Positions 6,799-15,447 of a stretch of 35,952 nt of DNA are shown one piece after another (the first letter of the stretch is position 1; every line of letters begins with the position of its first letter). The position numbers were made by a program, and so were the translations under genes. The notes under the pieces are model-generated. The model was not told the origin of the DNA. It was given only the letters and a program-made list of their open reading frames with translations, and did no database searches. Origin of the DNA: JANLQX01 sp031368215 (GTDB taxonomy: Bacteria; Actinomycetota; Acidimicrobiia; Acidimicrobiales; JANYDT01); NCBI GenBank assembly GCA_031368215.1, contig JANLRD010000018.1:1-35952 (forward strand), read 5' to 3'.

Positions 6799-8404
6799 GC
6801 GTACCTCCGCTCACGATCGCATCGGCAACCCGCAACGCAAGGGCCTGCAGCGTGGAGGTTGGGTTCAGCGCGCCAGCGGTCACGAAGAGACTGCCATCGG
6901 CGATGAACAGGTTCGCCACGTCGTGGCTTCGACCGTCCGCATCGACCACCGATGTTGTCGGATCGTGGCCCATGCGTGCCGTCCCCAACAGATGAAAGCC
7001 AGCAGAGGCAATGAGGTCATGAACCACCAACTCGCGTGCACCGGCCTCACGCATGGCAACACTCGCCTTCTCAATGCCGTACGACAAGATCTTGCGCGCA
7101 TTCGGTTCAACCCGGTAGTGCACGTGAGGCGCCGCGAGGCCAGTGTTGTCGACGAGCGCGCTGCTCAAGGTCACACGGTTGTCAGGATCGGGGAGGTCCT
7201 CCGTCGTGACCGTGAGGCTTGCGGTATGGCCGAACTGACGAAAGAACTCGCTGTGGTGACGTTCTCCCCACGGCACCGGCCGCTGGTAGCCACCGAGGGC
7301 GGCGCCGAGCGGACCATCGGAGCGGATCAGCTGCATCTGAAATCCTCTGAGAAAACCGCGGTCGCGGTTGGTCTCATAGAATTCCTGCGAAAGGATCGAC
7401 ACTGCGTAGGGACCCATGAAGCCCTCGAGTGGCTCGTCGAACACGCCGGTCACGAGCGCGGTCGGATGATGCATGAGCCGCCGGCCCACCAGACCCGACG
7501 AGTTGGCAAGCCCGCTGGGATGATCAGCATTGGTAGAGAGCAACAGCAACCGGGGTGTCCCGATCCCGTTCGCCGCGAGCACCACGGCACCGGCGGGTTG
7601 CTGGACGACCTGTCCGGACCGGTCGAGATACTCAACGCCGCTCGCCTGATCTGCGGTGCTCATCGTGATGCGTCGTACCCGAGCCTCGGTGATGAGCTCG
7701 ACGCCTGCTGCGAGCGCGGCGGGCCAATAGGTGATGTCGGTTGATGCCCGCGCACCAGTGGGACAGCCGAGATCACAGGGGCCGCAGTTGTTGCAGGAGC
7801 CACGGCTCCCAGATGGCGACGTGAGTATCGCTGCATCCACCGGCCACCAATGCCAGCCGAGGCGATCGAACGCGGAGGCGAGGCGCACCCCTCCGACACC
7901 GAGAGGAAGCGGGGGAAACGGGCGACGAGCGCGCGGCGGATTGGCCGGATCACCTGACAGCCCCGCCACCCCCATCCAATCGTCATTCAGGTCGTAGTAA
8001 GGCTCGAGGTCGTCGTAGCTGAGGGGCCAGTCGTCCGCTACGCCATCGCAGGAACGCACGCGGAAATCATTCGGTCGTAACCGCGGGAAGTGCGCACCCC
8101 AATGAATGGTGCTGCCGCCGACCGCGTTGTACATGAGCGGATTGATTTCGCTGTCACGGTCGTCGACCGGGTAGTCCCAGCGGTTGTTTCGGATATTCGG
8201 ATTCGGATGATGCGATCGTTGGCGGGCGCGTTCCCAGTCGGTACGCAGCGACGGAACGGACTCCGGAGTCACCCAACCGCCCTGTTCCAAACACACCACT
8301 GAGAGACCAGAGCTCGCCAGCCTCCAGGCCGCTGCCGCGCCTCCCGCGCCGGCACCAACGATGACGACATCCGCCGGTGAGTTCGTTCGGGCGGTCATGG
8401 GCAT
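6788..8404 (-). CDS. GMC-family flavin dehydrogenase with four-Cys cluster, copy 1
   Basis: A 538-residue FAD enzyme of the glucose-methanol-choline family, expected to oxidise an alcohol to a carbonyl. The ADP-binding loop GAGAGG is at residues 17-22 and GGSTIHWG near 97-103. The catalytic region has GFHLLGTARMG followed by NPTSTLQALALR, giving the His-Asn pair. Residues C204, C207, C210 and C214 form CxxCGPCxxGCP, resembling the region that binds a 3Fe-4S cluster in bacterial FAD-glucose dehydrogenase alpha subunits, so electrons probably go to an acceptor chain rather than to O2. ATG 8404 (or 8398) follows the MmgE/PrpD stop by 19 bases. The protein is a clear paralogue of the one at 15444 and has the same length. 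Substrate unknown. Confidence 0.9.
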   Translation of the reverse strand: MPMTARTNSPADVVIVGAGAGGAAAAWRLASSGLSVVCLEQGGWVTPESVPSLRTDWERARQRSHHPNPNIRNNRWDYPVDDRDSEINPLMYNAVGGSTIHWGAHFPRLRPNDFRVRSCDGVADDWPLSYDDLEPYYDLNDDWMGVAGLSGDPANPPRARRPFPPLPLGVGGVRLASAFDRLGWHWWPVDAAILTSPSGSRGSCNNCGPCDLGCPTGARASTDITYWPAALAAGVELITEARVRRITMSTADQASGVEYLDRSGQVVQQPAGAVVLAANGIGTPRLLLLSTNADHPSGLANSSGLVGRRLMHHPTALVTGVFDEPLEGFMGPYAVSILSQEFYETNRDRGFLRGFQMQLIRSDGPLGAALGGYQRPVPWGERHHSEFFRQFGHTASLTVTTEDLPDPDNRVTLSSALVDNTGLAAPHVHYRVEPNARKILSYGIEKASVAMREAGARELVVHDLIASAGFHLLGTARMGHDPTTSVVDADGRSHDVANLFIADGSLFVTAGALNPTSTLQALALRVADAIVSGGTRAR

Positions 8405-8423
8405 GGATCAGCGATGCAGGTCT

Positions 8424-9815
8424 TCAAAGAAGAGTGAGCAGTTCGCTGATGTCGTCAAGGGCTTCGAGTCGGTCCACCAGCTCGATGATCCGTTCGGCCC
8501 GATCCTCGCGCCCGGCAATCGCCAGGTTCGTGCGGAACTTGTCAAGGTGCTGTTCGCGGGTGAGTGGCCGCCGCGGGCTGCCCAGCGCTTCGGGGAGGTG
8601 GATATCCAACTTTCGGCCATCGCGCAGATCGATGCGGACGTGTTGCGGTTCGAGCGCGTTCGGATTCGGGTTGTCGTCGACTTCGAGGACAACGCGCTCC
8701 GCGGCCTCAAGCAGCTCCGGGTCGGATAGCCGTTCCTCGCGAAACGTGGTGACGTCGATCCCACGATCCAACAGCGCAGAGGGGACGAGGAAGCGCCCGC
8801 ACAAGCGGGCTACCCCCGGAGCCATGCCCGCATACGGCGGACGGCCAACAAGGCTCTTGATCAACGACGGCACGCGGAGCACCACACGTTCGACGTCAGC
8901 AAGGGCAAAGCCGTGTTGACGCTGAAGCTGCAACACTCCGTCGATCGCACAGTGACTTGCCCGTCCACTCGGGAAGGGCTTGTGCGAAAGCCGGGTGATC
9001 TCCCACTGCTGCCCCAGCCGGCTCGTGAAGGCAACCGGATCACCCGCTCCCTCGATGAGTTCGAACCAGCCGAACTTTCCCTCCAGTATTTGCTCCGGAC
9101 CACGAAAGGAGTTGTTGGCAAGATCCCAGGCGTTGACTGCGGCCCGGGCCGAGAAGCCGATCTGCAACGCGAGGGCCTGCGGGCCGCCCTCGTGATGCGG
9201 CTGCATCGTTCCGGCGACTTGCGAGTATGCGAGGCCCATGGTCGCGACCCCGACGGCGTGATCGGGCTTTCCGACCGCAATCAACGCGGCCGCGGCACCG
9301 AGCAATCCGTTCGTCGCGGGGCGAAAGAAGCGCAGCGGGGTCGTGGTTACGTCGCCCAGACCGCCCGCCACGTCCACGCCGACGGCGGCGCCGACGATCA
9401 GATCAGAACCGGTGATCCGACGGCCGCTGCGGCGGGCCTCGCGTTGCATCCATGCGACGAGGACGGGGGTGACGACCGTGAGCGCATGCACGACGGCCGG
9501 CTCGTGCACGCAGTCGAATTCGAGACAGTGCATTTGGTGCGCGTTCACCAACGCAGCGGAGGGCGCTGGCAAACGTCCCTCGCGCCCCCATATCGTCGCA
9601 TCGTCGCCGCGCCCCCAGGTTTCGGCGAGGGCGGGAAGGCGTTGACTCTCCGGCGTGCCCGACCCGACGATCGCTACACCGAAGCAATCCAACAGGAAGG
9701 TCTTCGCCGATTCGACGGCTACTGCCGGGAGCGAGCCGATGGTGGTGCCAAGGGCGTGCGCGACGACTGCGGCGACCAAAGGCGCTGCTGGCTCGATCGG
9801 AGCAACGTCGTCCAT
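8424..9815 (-). CDS. MmgE/PrpD family protein
   Basis: A 463-residue protein of the MmgE/PrpD fold, which includes 2-methylcitrate dehydratase and cis-aconitate decarboxylase. An all-helical first domain contains DCFGVAIVGSG near residue 43 and the ALVNAHQMHCLEFDCVHEPAVVH stretch, which is the place of the family's NGxxAHxLDxDD motif but has a modified Asp pattern. The second domain contains SHKPFPSGRASHCAIDG. These enzymes eliminate water or CO2 from small polycarboxylates, but many members have unknown substrates. It is the first gene of the minus-strand arm, starting at ATG 9815 after TAGCGT, and is followed closely by GMC copy 1. Here a role in processing an acid from the imported compound is inference. 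Confidence 0.88.
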   Translation of the reverse strand: MDDVAPIEPAAPLVAAVVAHALGTTIGSLPAVAVESAKTFLLDCFGVAIVGSGTPESQRLPALAETWGRGDDATIWGREGRLPAPSAALVNAHQMHCLEFDCVHEPAVVHALTVVTPVLVAWMQREARRSGRRITGSDLIVGAAVGVDVAGGLGDVTTTPLRFFRPATNGLLGAAAALIAVGKPDHAVGVATMGLAYSQVAGTMQPHHEGGPQALALQIGFSARAAVNAWDLANNSFRGPEQILEGKFGWFELIEGAGDPVAFTSRLGQQWEITRLSHKPFPSGRASHCAIDGVLQLQRQHGFALADVERVVLRVPSLIKSLVGRPPYAGMAPGVARLCGRFLVPSALLDRGIDVTTFREERLSDPELLEAAERVVLEVDDNPNPNALEPQHVRIDLRDGRKLDIHLPEALGSPRRPLTREQHLDKFRTNLAIAGREDRAERIIELVDRLEALDDISELLTLL

Positions 9816-9823
9816 GACGGGCG

Positions 9824-9829
9824 ACGCTA
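9824..9829 (-). promoter_or_regulatory. -10 box TAGCGT, promoter of the minus-strand arm
   Basis: TAGCGT on the minus strand ends eight bases before ATG 9815 of the MmgE/PrpD gene, in the 163-bp gap shared with the divergent importer operon. Confidence 0.45.
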
Positions 9830-9905
9830 CGACGCCGGTCGCGTCGATGCCAACGCAAACGGCATACCTCAGAGGATTGGCGAACGGTATTCCTATCGTC
9901 TAGAA

Positions 9906-9915
9906 CCCTGCAGGG
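9906..9915. promoter_or_regulatory. Perfect 10-bp palindrome in the divergent promoter gap
   Basis: CCCTGCAGGG lies midway between the MmgE/PrpD start and the binding-protein start. A site for a regulator of both arms is possible, but ten bases in GC-rich DNA can arise by chance. Confidence 0.25.
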
Positions 9916-9940
9916 GCGTATCCGCTCGACTCTTGGGCCG

Positions 9941-9946
9941 TACGAT
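9941..9946 (+). promoter_or_regulatory. Possible -10 box TACGAT of the importer operon
   Basis: TACGAT lies 32 bases before ATG 9979, leaving a short leader that carries the AAGGGGG ribosome site. No convincing -35 hexamer is seen at the usual spacing. Confidence 0.35.
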
Positions 9947-9978
9947 CCTTTCCGAGCTACCTCTAAGGGGGACCACGT

Positions 9979-11676
9979 ATGCGACGACTCTCCATCCTCG
10001 CCGGGGCAACAGCAGTCCTTGCTGCCTCGGCCGTTCTCACGGCTCCAACTCGTGCGGCAGCCGCCGCCGGAGAGATCACCGTGCTCGCCGAAGACATTCC
10101 GGCCGGACTCGACTACGACGGCCCGTCGGCCGCCATTCCGACCAGCCAGACCGGCATGGTCAATCTGATGGAGCCTCTCGTCTATTACAAGACGAAGCCG
10201 GCGAACTCGGAAGGAATCGGCCTGCTGAGCTTCGGATTCGCCGACGCGAACTTCGAAGGCCGACTTGCCGAGTCATGGACGTACGACCCCAAGACCTTCA
10301 CCTGGACCTTCAAACTGCGAAAGGGCGTCAAGGGCTGCGGAGGTGCCACCTTCAACGCGGATGACGTGGTCTACACGTTCGCCCGGGCGAAGTCGGTATC
10401 CGGAGCGGCGCCGATTGGCTGGTTCCTTTCCAACGTGGCCTCCATCGCCAACTTCACACCCGATGTGCTGGGCGCCGACAAGGCGAAAGCCGCCGAGGCC
10501 CAAAAGCTCGGCGACGAGGTGAAGAAGATTGACGACTTCACCGTTGCCATCAAGCAGTCGGCACCGAACAAGTTGTTCCTACCGGTCCTCACCATCTTCG
10601 GGCTCGGGATCTTCGACAAAGAGACCATGGAGAAGAACAAGACCGCAACAGACCCGTGGTCGCACGAATTTGCGAACAACACGAATGTTCCCAGCTTCGG
10701 CCCTTACTGCCTCGACAAGTGGACCAAGAACAGCGAGTTCGTCGTCAAGGGCAACACCGATTACTACCGTGGCGCACCGAAAGTGACTCGGGTCGTGTAT
10801 CGCAAGGTGCCGCAGAGCTCCAACCGGCTGGCCGCCGTTCAGCGTGGCGAGGCCCAACTCGTCGAGCGGCTCACTCCCAAGGAGTTCGACTCGGTCCGCA
10901 AAGCCAAGGGTGTCAAAGTCGCCGGCGTGATCGGCAACGAAAACCTCTTCGTGCATATGAACTTCAAGACCCCGCCGTTCGACAACGTGAAGGTCCGTCA
11001 GGCAGTGGCCTACGCACTCGACTACAAGAAGATCATTGCGAACGGCTACTTCGGTCAGGCGACGAAATCGAAGGGTCCGATCCCGTCGAGCTACCCCGGT
11101 TTCTCCGTCTCGAAGAACCAGTACGACACGAATATCGAAAAGGCCAAGACCCTTCTCAAGGAAGCGGGGTACAAGGACAAGGGCGACATCTTGTTGAGCT
11201 ACGTGTCGGAAAAGCAGTCGATCCTGCTGCCCATCGCCACGCAGATCAAGGCTGACCTCGCCAAGGTAGGCATCAAGGTCAAACTCGATCCGCTGCCCCA
11301 GACGCAATACGGTGACCGCCAGCTCGTGAAGAAAGACCTCCAGTTCGCCCTCAACGACCAGGAGAAGCCGATTGGTGTCGATGCGGGCTACGCGACACTT
11401 CTGTTCTTCGTGTCCTCGGAAAAGGGCGGTCTCAACAACATGGTCAACTACTCCAGCCCCAAAGTTGACGACCTCTTCGCCAAAGTGAAGAACGAGGCAG
11501 ACGACAAGACACGGAACACGGAGCTGGCCGAGATCCAAGATCAGCTCATGGCTGATCTTGCTTGGCTCCCCGTTGTCGAGTTGAAGACGCAGTGGGCCTT
11601 CAGCGACAAGCTCACCGGTCTCGCCTGGCACCCCGACAGCTCGATCCGTTGGAACGATCTGAAGTACGCGGGCTGA
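9979..11676 (+). CDS. ABC importer substrate-binding protein, SBP family 5 (peptide/opine/nickel type)
   Basis: A 565-residue extracytoplasmic binding protein that captures the substrate for the importer encoded downstream. The N terminus is a Sec-type signal (MRR, then a hydrophobic Ala/Leu run to about residue 24) with a cleavage-like TRAAAAA region and no lipobox cysteine. The mature part shows family-5 features: LAESWTYDPKTFTWTFKLRKGVK near residue 95, NADDVVYTF, NNTNVPSFGPYCLDKW, MNFKTPPFDNVKVRQAVAYALDYKKI near 330, and a C-terminal AEIQDQLMADLAWLPV. ATG 9979 follows AAGGGGG (9965-9971) by seven bases. It is first in the plus-strand arm. Family 5 proteins bind peptides, opines, sugars or other polar compounds, so the ligand is open. 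Confidence 0.93.
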   Translation: MRRLSILAGATAVLAASAVLTAPTRAAAAAGEITVLAEDIPAGLDYDGPSAAIPTSQTGMVNLMEPLVYYKTKPANSEGIGLLSFGFADANFEGRLAESWTYDPKTFTWTFKLRKGVKGCGGATFNADDVVYTFARAKSVSGAAPIGWFLSNVASIANFTPDVLGADKAKAAEAQKLGDEVKKIDDFTVAIKQSAPNKLFLPVLTIFGLGIFDKETMEKNKTATDPWSHEFANNTNVPSFGPYCLDKWTKNSEFVVKGNTDYYRGAPKVTRVVYRKVPQSSNRLAAVQRGEAQLVERLTPKEFDSVRKAKGVKVAGVIGNENLFVHMNFKTPPFDNVKVRQAVAYALDYKKIIANGYFGQATKSKGPIPSSYPGFSVSKNQYDTNIEKAKTLLKEAGYKDKGDILLSYVSEKQSILLPIATQIKADLAKVGIKVKLDPLPQTQYGDRQLVKKDLQFALNDQEKPIGVDAGYATLLFFVSSEKGGLNNMVNYSSPKVDDLFAKVKNEADDKTRNTELAEIQDQLMADLAWLPVVELKTQWAFSDKLTGLAWHPDSSIRWNDLKYAG

Positions 11677-11726
11677 TCTGAGCGCGCGACGGGCCCGGCC
11701 GGTAGGGAACGGAACAACACCACAGC

Positions 11727-12752
11727 ATGACGCGCTTCGTCGCACGTCGACTCGTCATCGCTGTTGTGCAGGTCGCGGCGATCACCATCGCCGTCTTCTT
11801 GCTCATCCGTGCCCTGCCGGCCGATCCCGTCGCCACTCGCGTCGGATTCAACGCATCACCCGACGTCTATCGAAAGGCCAAGGCTGACCTCGGCCTCGAC
11901 CGATCCACGCTCTCCCAACTCGGTACGTACCTCGGGGGGTCCGGTACCGAACGAGGGTTGCTGGCCGGCAACCTTGGCACGAGTTGGGCGAGCGGCTCCA
12001 CGGTCGCCAGCGAAATCGGCGACGCGCTCCCGATCACCCTCGAGTTGATCAGCCTGTCCTTTCTGCTCGCCGGCGCCATCGCCATCCCCCTCGGCATGCG
12101 TACGGCTCGCCGGCCGGGCAAGGCACTCGACAAAGCAGTGTTCGGCTATGGCCTGTTCGCGGGCGCGGCCCCGGAGTTCTGGTGGGGACTCATGCTCGTC
12201 TTCGTCTTCTACTTCAAATTGGGTTGGGCGCCCGCGCCACTCGGACGGCTCAGTCCACAGCTCCAGGCGCCCACGCAGCGCACCGGAGCCATACTCATCG
12301 ACTCGCTGTTGGCGGGTCGGCTCGATGCGTTCTGGGACGGGCTGAGGCACCTGATACTGCCCGTGGTAACGCTGGCGTTCGTCCTCTCGGGCCCGATCAT
12401 GAAGATGGTGCGCCAGAGCATGACCCGGGTGTTGGGGTCGGACTTTGTTCTCTATGCGCAAGCTGCCGGACTTCCACCGCGACAAGTTTCGAGATCAACA
12501 CTGCGTGCTGCGTTCGGGCCAGTGCTCACCCTGACCAGCATCCTCTACGGGTTCATGCTGGGAGGGGCCGTCCTCGTTGAATCAGTCTTCTCACTCGGAG
12601 GACTCGGGCAGTACTCCGTAAAGTCCGTGTTGGAATTCAACTATCCCTCGATCCAGGGCGTGGTCCTCGTGATCACCGTGCTGTCTCTGGTCATCTACCT
12701 CGTTCTCGATGTTCTCCTTGCGCTGCTCGACCCACGAGCGAGGCACCGATGA
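11727..12752 (+). CDS. ABC importer permease, DppB type
   Basis: A 341-residue inner-membrane permease, half of the translocation pore. It has a first membrane segment (VVQVAAITIAVFLLIRALP) followed by a large external region with PADPVATRVG and about five more helices. The cytosolic coupling loop that docks on the ATPase is near residues 235-255 (QAAGLPPRQVSRSTLRAA, an EAA-like loop), followed by GAVLVESVFSLGGLGQYSVKS, typical of DppB-type permeases. The start ATG 11727 has no strong ribosome site. The last codon overlaps the next gene as ATGA (12749-12752), so the two permeases are translationally coupled. Confidence 0.93.
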   Translation: MTRFVARRLVIAVVQVAAITIAVFLLIRALPADPVATRVGFNASPDVYRKAKADLGLDRSTLSQLGTYLGGSGTERGLLAGNLGTSWASGSTVASEIGDALPITLELISLSFLLAGAIAIPLGMRTARRPGKALDKAVFGYGLFAGAAPEFWWGLMLVFVFYFKLGWAPAPLGRLSPQLQAPTQRTGAILIDSLLAGRLDAFWDGLRHLILPVVTLAFVLSGPIMKMVRQSMTRVLGSDFVLYAQAAGLPPRQVSRSTLRAAFGPVLTLTSILYGFMLGGAVLVESVFSLGGLGQYSVKSVLEFNYPSIQGVVLVITVLSLVIYLVLDVLLALLDPRARHR

Positions 12753-13606
12753 CGGCGACTGCGCCGACCGTCGGCCACCCGAAACGACCACATCGACTCA
12801 TTGCGGCGGCCCGTCGTGACCCTCTCCTCACCATCGGTTTGTGCATTGTCGCGTTGTCGATCTTCCTCGCGTTGTTCGGGACCCTCATTGCTCCGAAGTC
12901 GCCGACAGAACCGACCGGGGCGCCCTCGGAGCATCCGTCACTCAGCCATTGGATGGGTACCGATGCCTCCGGTCTCGACGTGTTCTCACAGGTGATCAGC
13001 GCACCTCGAACCGACGTCGTTCTTGCCGTGTCGGCGGCGCTGGTTTCGAGCGTGTTGGGGACGTTGATCGGCTTGACCGCCGGATACTTCCGCACCTGGT
13101 GGGCCGAGGTCGTGATGCGCATCAGCGATGTGCTCCAGGCCTTCCCGGTCTTCATTCTCGGGATGATGCTCGTCGCCCTCTCCGGTCGAAATACCGGCAA
13201 CCTCATCGTCGCGTTGTCGTTGCTCTACACGCCGATCTTCATCCGTCTCACCCGCGCTGAAGTGCTCACGCAACGCAACCGGAGCTATGTGGAGTCCGCG
13301 CGCGCCATGGGCAACTCCGAATGGAAGATCGCGTTTCGCCACGTGCTTCCGAACTCACTCGCACCTTCGCTGATCCAACTCTCGGTCACCGTCGGATTCG
13401 GAATATTGCTCACCGCCGGTCTCTCCTACGTCGGAGCTGGCGTTCGACCACCCACACCGGAGTGGGGTCTGATGATCTCCTCGAGCGCCAACCAGTTGAT
13501 CCTCGGTGAATGGTGGCCGTCGGTGTTTCCCGGCCTGGCGATCTCGTTCACGGTCTTCGGATTCGCCGCCGTCGGCAACGCCATCGAACGGCGGGTCGGC
13601 GGATGA
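12749..13606 (+). CDS. ABC importer permease, DppC type
   Basis: A 285-residue membrane protein, the second permease half. It starts with a cytosolic RLIAAARRDPLLTIG leader and a membrane helix, then the external HWMGTDASGLDVFSQVI segment diagnostic of DppC proteins (usually HxLGTDxxGRDxxSR). The EAA-like loop ESARAMGNSEWKIAFRHVLPNSLAP near residue 180 binds the ATPase, followed by GLSYVGAGVRPPTPEWG. ATG 12749 overlaps the DppB stop, and its own stop overlaps the ATPase start (ATGA 13603-13606). In-frame and complete. Confidence 0.93.
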   Translation: MTATAPTVGHPKRPHRLIAAARRDPLLTIGLCIVALSIFLALFGTLIAPKSPTEPTGAPSEHPSLSHWMGTDASGLDVFSQVISAPRTDVVLAVSAALVSSVLGTLIGLTAGYFRTWWAEVVMRISDVLQAFPVFILGMMLVALSGRNTGNLIVALSLLYTPIFIRLTRAEVLTQRNRSYVESARAMGNSEWKIAFRHVLPNSLAPSLIQLSVTVGFGILLTAGLSYVGAGVRPPTPEWGLMISSSANQLILGEWWPSVFPGLAISFTVFGFAAVGNAIERRVGG

Positions 13607-15447
13607 CCGACGTGTCGACACCGAGCTCGGCGGTGGACCAGGAGGTCGTGCTGGAAGCGCGCGGCGTTTGTGTTTCGTACGGCGAAGGCACAAATGCTGT
13701 GAGCGACTTCGACCTGCGGATCCATCGGGGCGAGATCGTCGGACTCCTCGGCGAAAGCGGCTGCGGCAAGACGTCAGCGGCGCTCGCGCTGATGGGCCTT
13801 GCCCGTCATCCGGGGCGGGTGAGTGGATCCGTCCTGTACGACAACCGCAACCTGCTCGAGATGAGCGACGCCGAGCTTCGTGATATTCGAGGCAGGTCGA
13901 TCGGGCTCATCACCCAGAAACCACGTCAGTCACTCAACCCCCTGCTCACGATCGGCACCCAGATTTCGCGGGTCTTCCGAGCCCACAACCGGGTAAGCAA
14001 AGAGGAAGCGCAAACGCACGCGATCGAGCTGCTGGAGGCGGTCGGTATCAACGATGCCTCCAGGCGTCTCACCGCATATCCCCACGAATTGTCCGGCGGT
14101 ATGGCCCAACGTGCACTCATCTCGATGGCGATGAGCTCACGACCGCAGTTGCTCATCGCCGACGAACCCACGAGTGGACTCGACGTGACCATTCAGGCGC
14201 AGTTTCTCGATCGCATGTGGGAGCGTGCGCAGGCAACCGGTTCCGCAGTGCTTCTCGTCACGCAGGATCTCGGCATCATCGCGAATTACTGCGATCGGAT
14301 CGTCGTGATGGCCGATGGTCGGGTGATCGAGGAGCGAACGGTTCGCGAGTTCTTCCTCTCCCCGCAGCAGGAGTACTCCAAGCGCATTCTCGCAGTGCAG
14401 TCGGCCGACACGACGACCAACCCGGCCGCACGCAGGTTGGAAGGATCCGATGCCCTCGTCGAAGTGAAGGCTCTTTCGAAACACTTCGTCCTGCCGGACA
14501 AACGCCGATTGCAGGCCGTGCAGAGTGTCGATCTCTCGATCCCCGCCGGGCATGCGGTTGGGCTGGTCGGCGAGTCGGGCTCCGGCAAGACAACCGTCGG
14601 TCGGCTCCTCGTCCGGCTGCTGGAGCCAGATGCGGGCACCGTGCTCTTCGCCGGGCGCGACATCACCGCTCTTGACGCAAAGGCCTTTCGTCCGCAGCGT
14701 GCCCGGATGCAGATCGTGTTCCAGGATCCGTTCGATTCGCTCAATCCACGTTGGACGGTAGATCGGATCGTACGAGAGCCGCTCGACCTCCACGGCCTCG
14801 GTCGCGGTGAGCCGGCAAGCAATACGACGCACGCGGAAAAGCAGCAACGGATCGCGGAGCTCCTCGATCTGGTCGGCCTCAGCCCCGATACCCGGAACCG
14901 AAAGGCGGCCGCTCTCTCGGCCGGCGAGCAGCAACGCGTCTGTCTCGCCCGTGCGCTCGCGACGCAGCCCGAGTTCCTGGTGCTCGACGAACCGACGTCC
15001 GCACTGCCACCGGCCGCCCGGGTCGAGATGGTCAAGCTCCTGGCCGATCTGCGCAGACGCCTCGGGATCTCCTATCTCTTCATCAGCCACGACCTGTGGA
15101 CGGTCGGCCAGGTCTGCGACGAGGTCGCGGTGATGTACCTCAGTCAGATCGTCGAGCAGGGCACTCGAGCTCAGGTGTTCGAGCACCCCTCGCATCCCTA
15201 TACCCAAGCGCTTCTCGATTCGGTTCTTCTCCCCGATCCGACCGATCGCCGCGTTGACCGTGAACGCAAGGATCTCGCCGGTGAGATACCGAGCCCGGTC
15301 GACCTACCCGCCGGCTGCTACCTCGCGGGTCGCTGCCCTCTCGTGGAGGACCGCTGCCGTGCGGAACGCCAAGAACTCGTGACGATGGGCGACGGACGGT
15401 CGGTGCGCTGCTGGAAAGTCGCGCCCGCGACCAGGAGCGCGTCGTGA
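13603..15447 (+). CDS. ABC importer double ATPase (DppD-DppF fusion)
   Basis: A 614-residue cytosolic protein with two nucleotide-binding domains, powering uptake. Domain 1 has Walker A GESGCGKT (residues 50-57), signature LSGGMAQR, and Walker B LLIADEPTSGLD. Domain 2 has Walker A GESGSGKT, a variant signature LSAGEQQR and Walker B LVLDEPTSALPPAAR. The D-loop of domain 2 therefore reads SALP where DppF has SALD. The C-terminal oligopeptide-transporter tail is present, with the cysteines of AGCYLAGRCPLVEDRCR. The start is ATG 13603, overlapping the DppC stop; an upstream frame extension to 13510 would run inside the permease gene. Its stop overlaps the GTG start of GMC copy 2 (15444-15447), directly linking import to oxidation. 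Confidence 0.93.
   Translation: MTDVSTPSSAVDQEVVLEARGVCVSYGEGTNAVSDFDLRIHRGEIVGLLGESGCGKTSAALALMGLARHPGRVSGSVLYDNRNLLEMSDAELRDIRGRSIGLITQKPRQSLNPLLTIGTQISRVFRAHNRVSKEEAQTHAIELLEAVGINDASRRLTAYPHELSGGMAQRALISMAMSSRPQLLIADEPTSGLDVTIQAQFLDRMWERAQATGSAVLLVTQDLGIIANYCDRIVVMADGRVIEERTVREFFLSPQQEYSKRILAVQSADTTTNPAARRLEGSDALVEVKALSKHFVLPDKRRLQAVQSVDLSIPAGHAVGLVGESGSGKTTVGRLLVRLLEPDAGTVLFAGRDITALDAKAFRPQRARMQIVFQDPFDSLNPRWTVDRIVREPLDLHGLGRGEPASNTTHAEKQQRIAELLDLVGLSPDTRNRKAAALSAGEQQRVCLARALATQPEFLVLDEPTSALPPAARVEMVKLLADLRRRLGISYLFISHDLWTVGQVCDEVAVMYLSQIVEQGTRAQVFEHPSHPYTQALLDSVLLPDPTDRRVDRERKDLAGEIPSPVDLPAGCYLAGRCPLVEDRCRAERQELVTMGDGRSVRCWKVAPATRSAS

Noticed and set aside
9864..9890. ATACC...GGTAT inverted pair in the divergent gap
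   Set aside because: Five-base arms with a 17-bp centre are too short to distinguish from chance.
8913..10364. A 483-codon plus-strand frame overlapping MmgE/PrpD and the binding protein
   Set aside because: Arg/Gly-rich composition, no motif, and it would cross the promoter gap and two well-supported genes.
10579..11745. A 388-codon minus-strand frame
   Set aside because: Fully antisense to the binding protein and rich in Val/Leu/Arg typical of a shadow frame.
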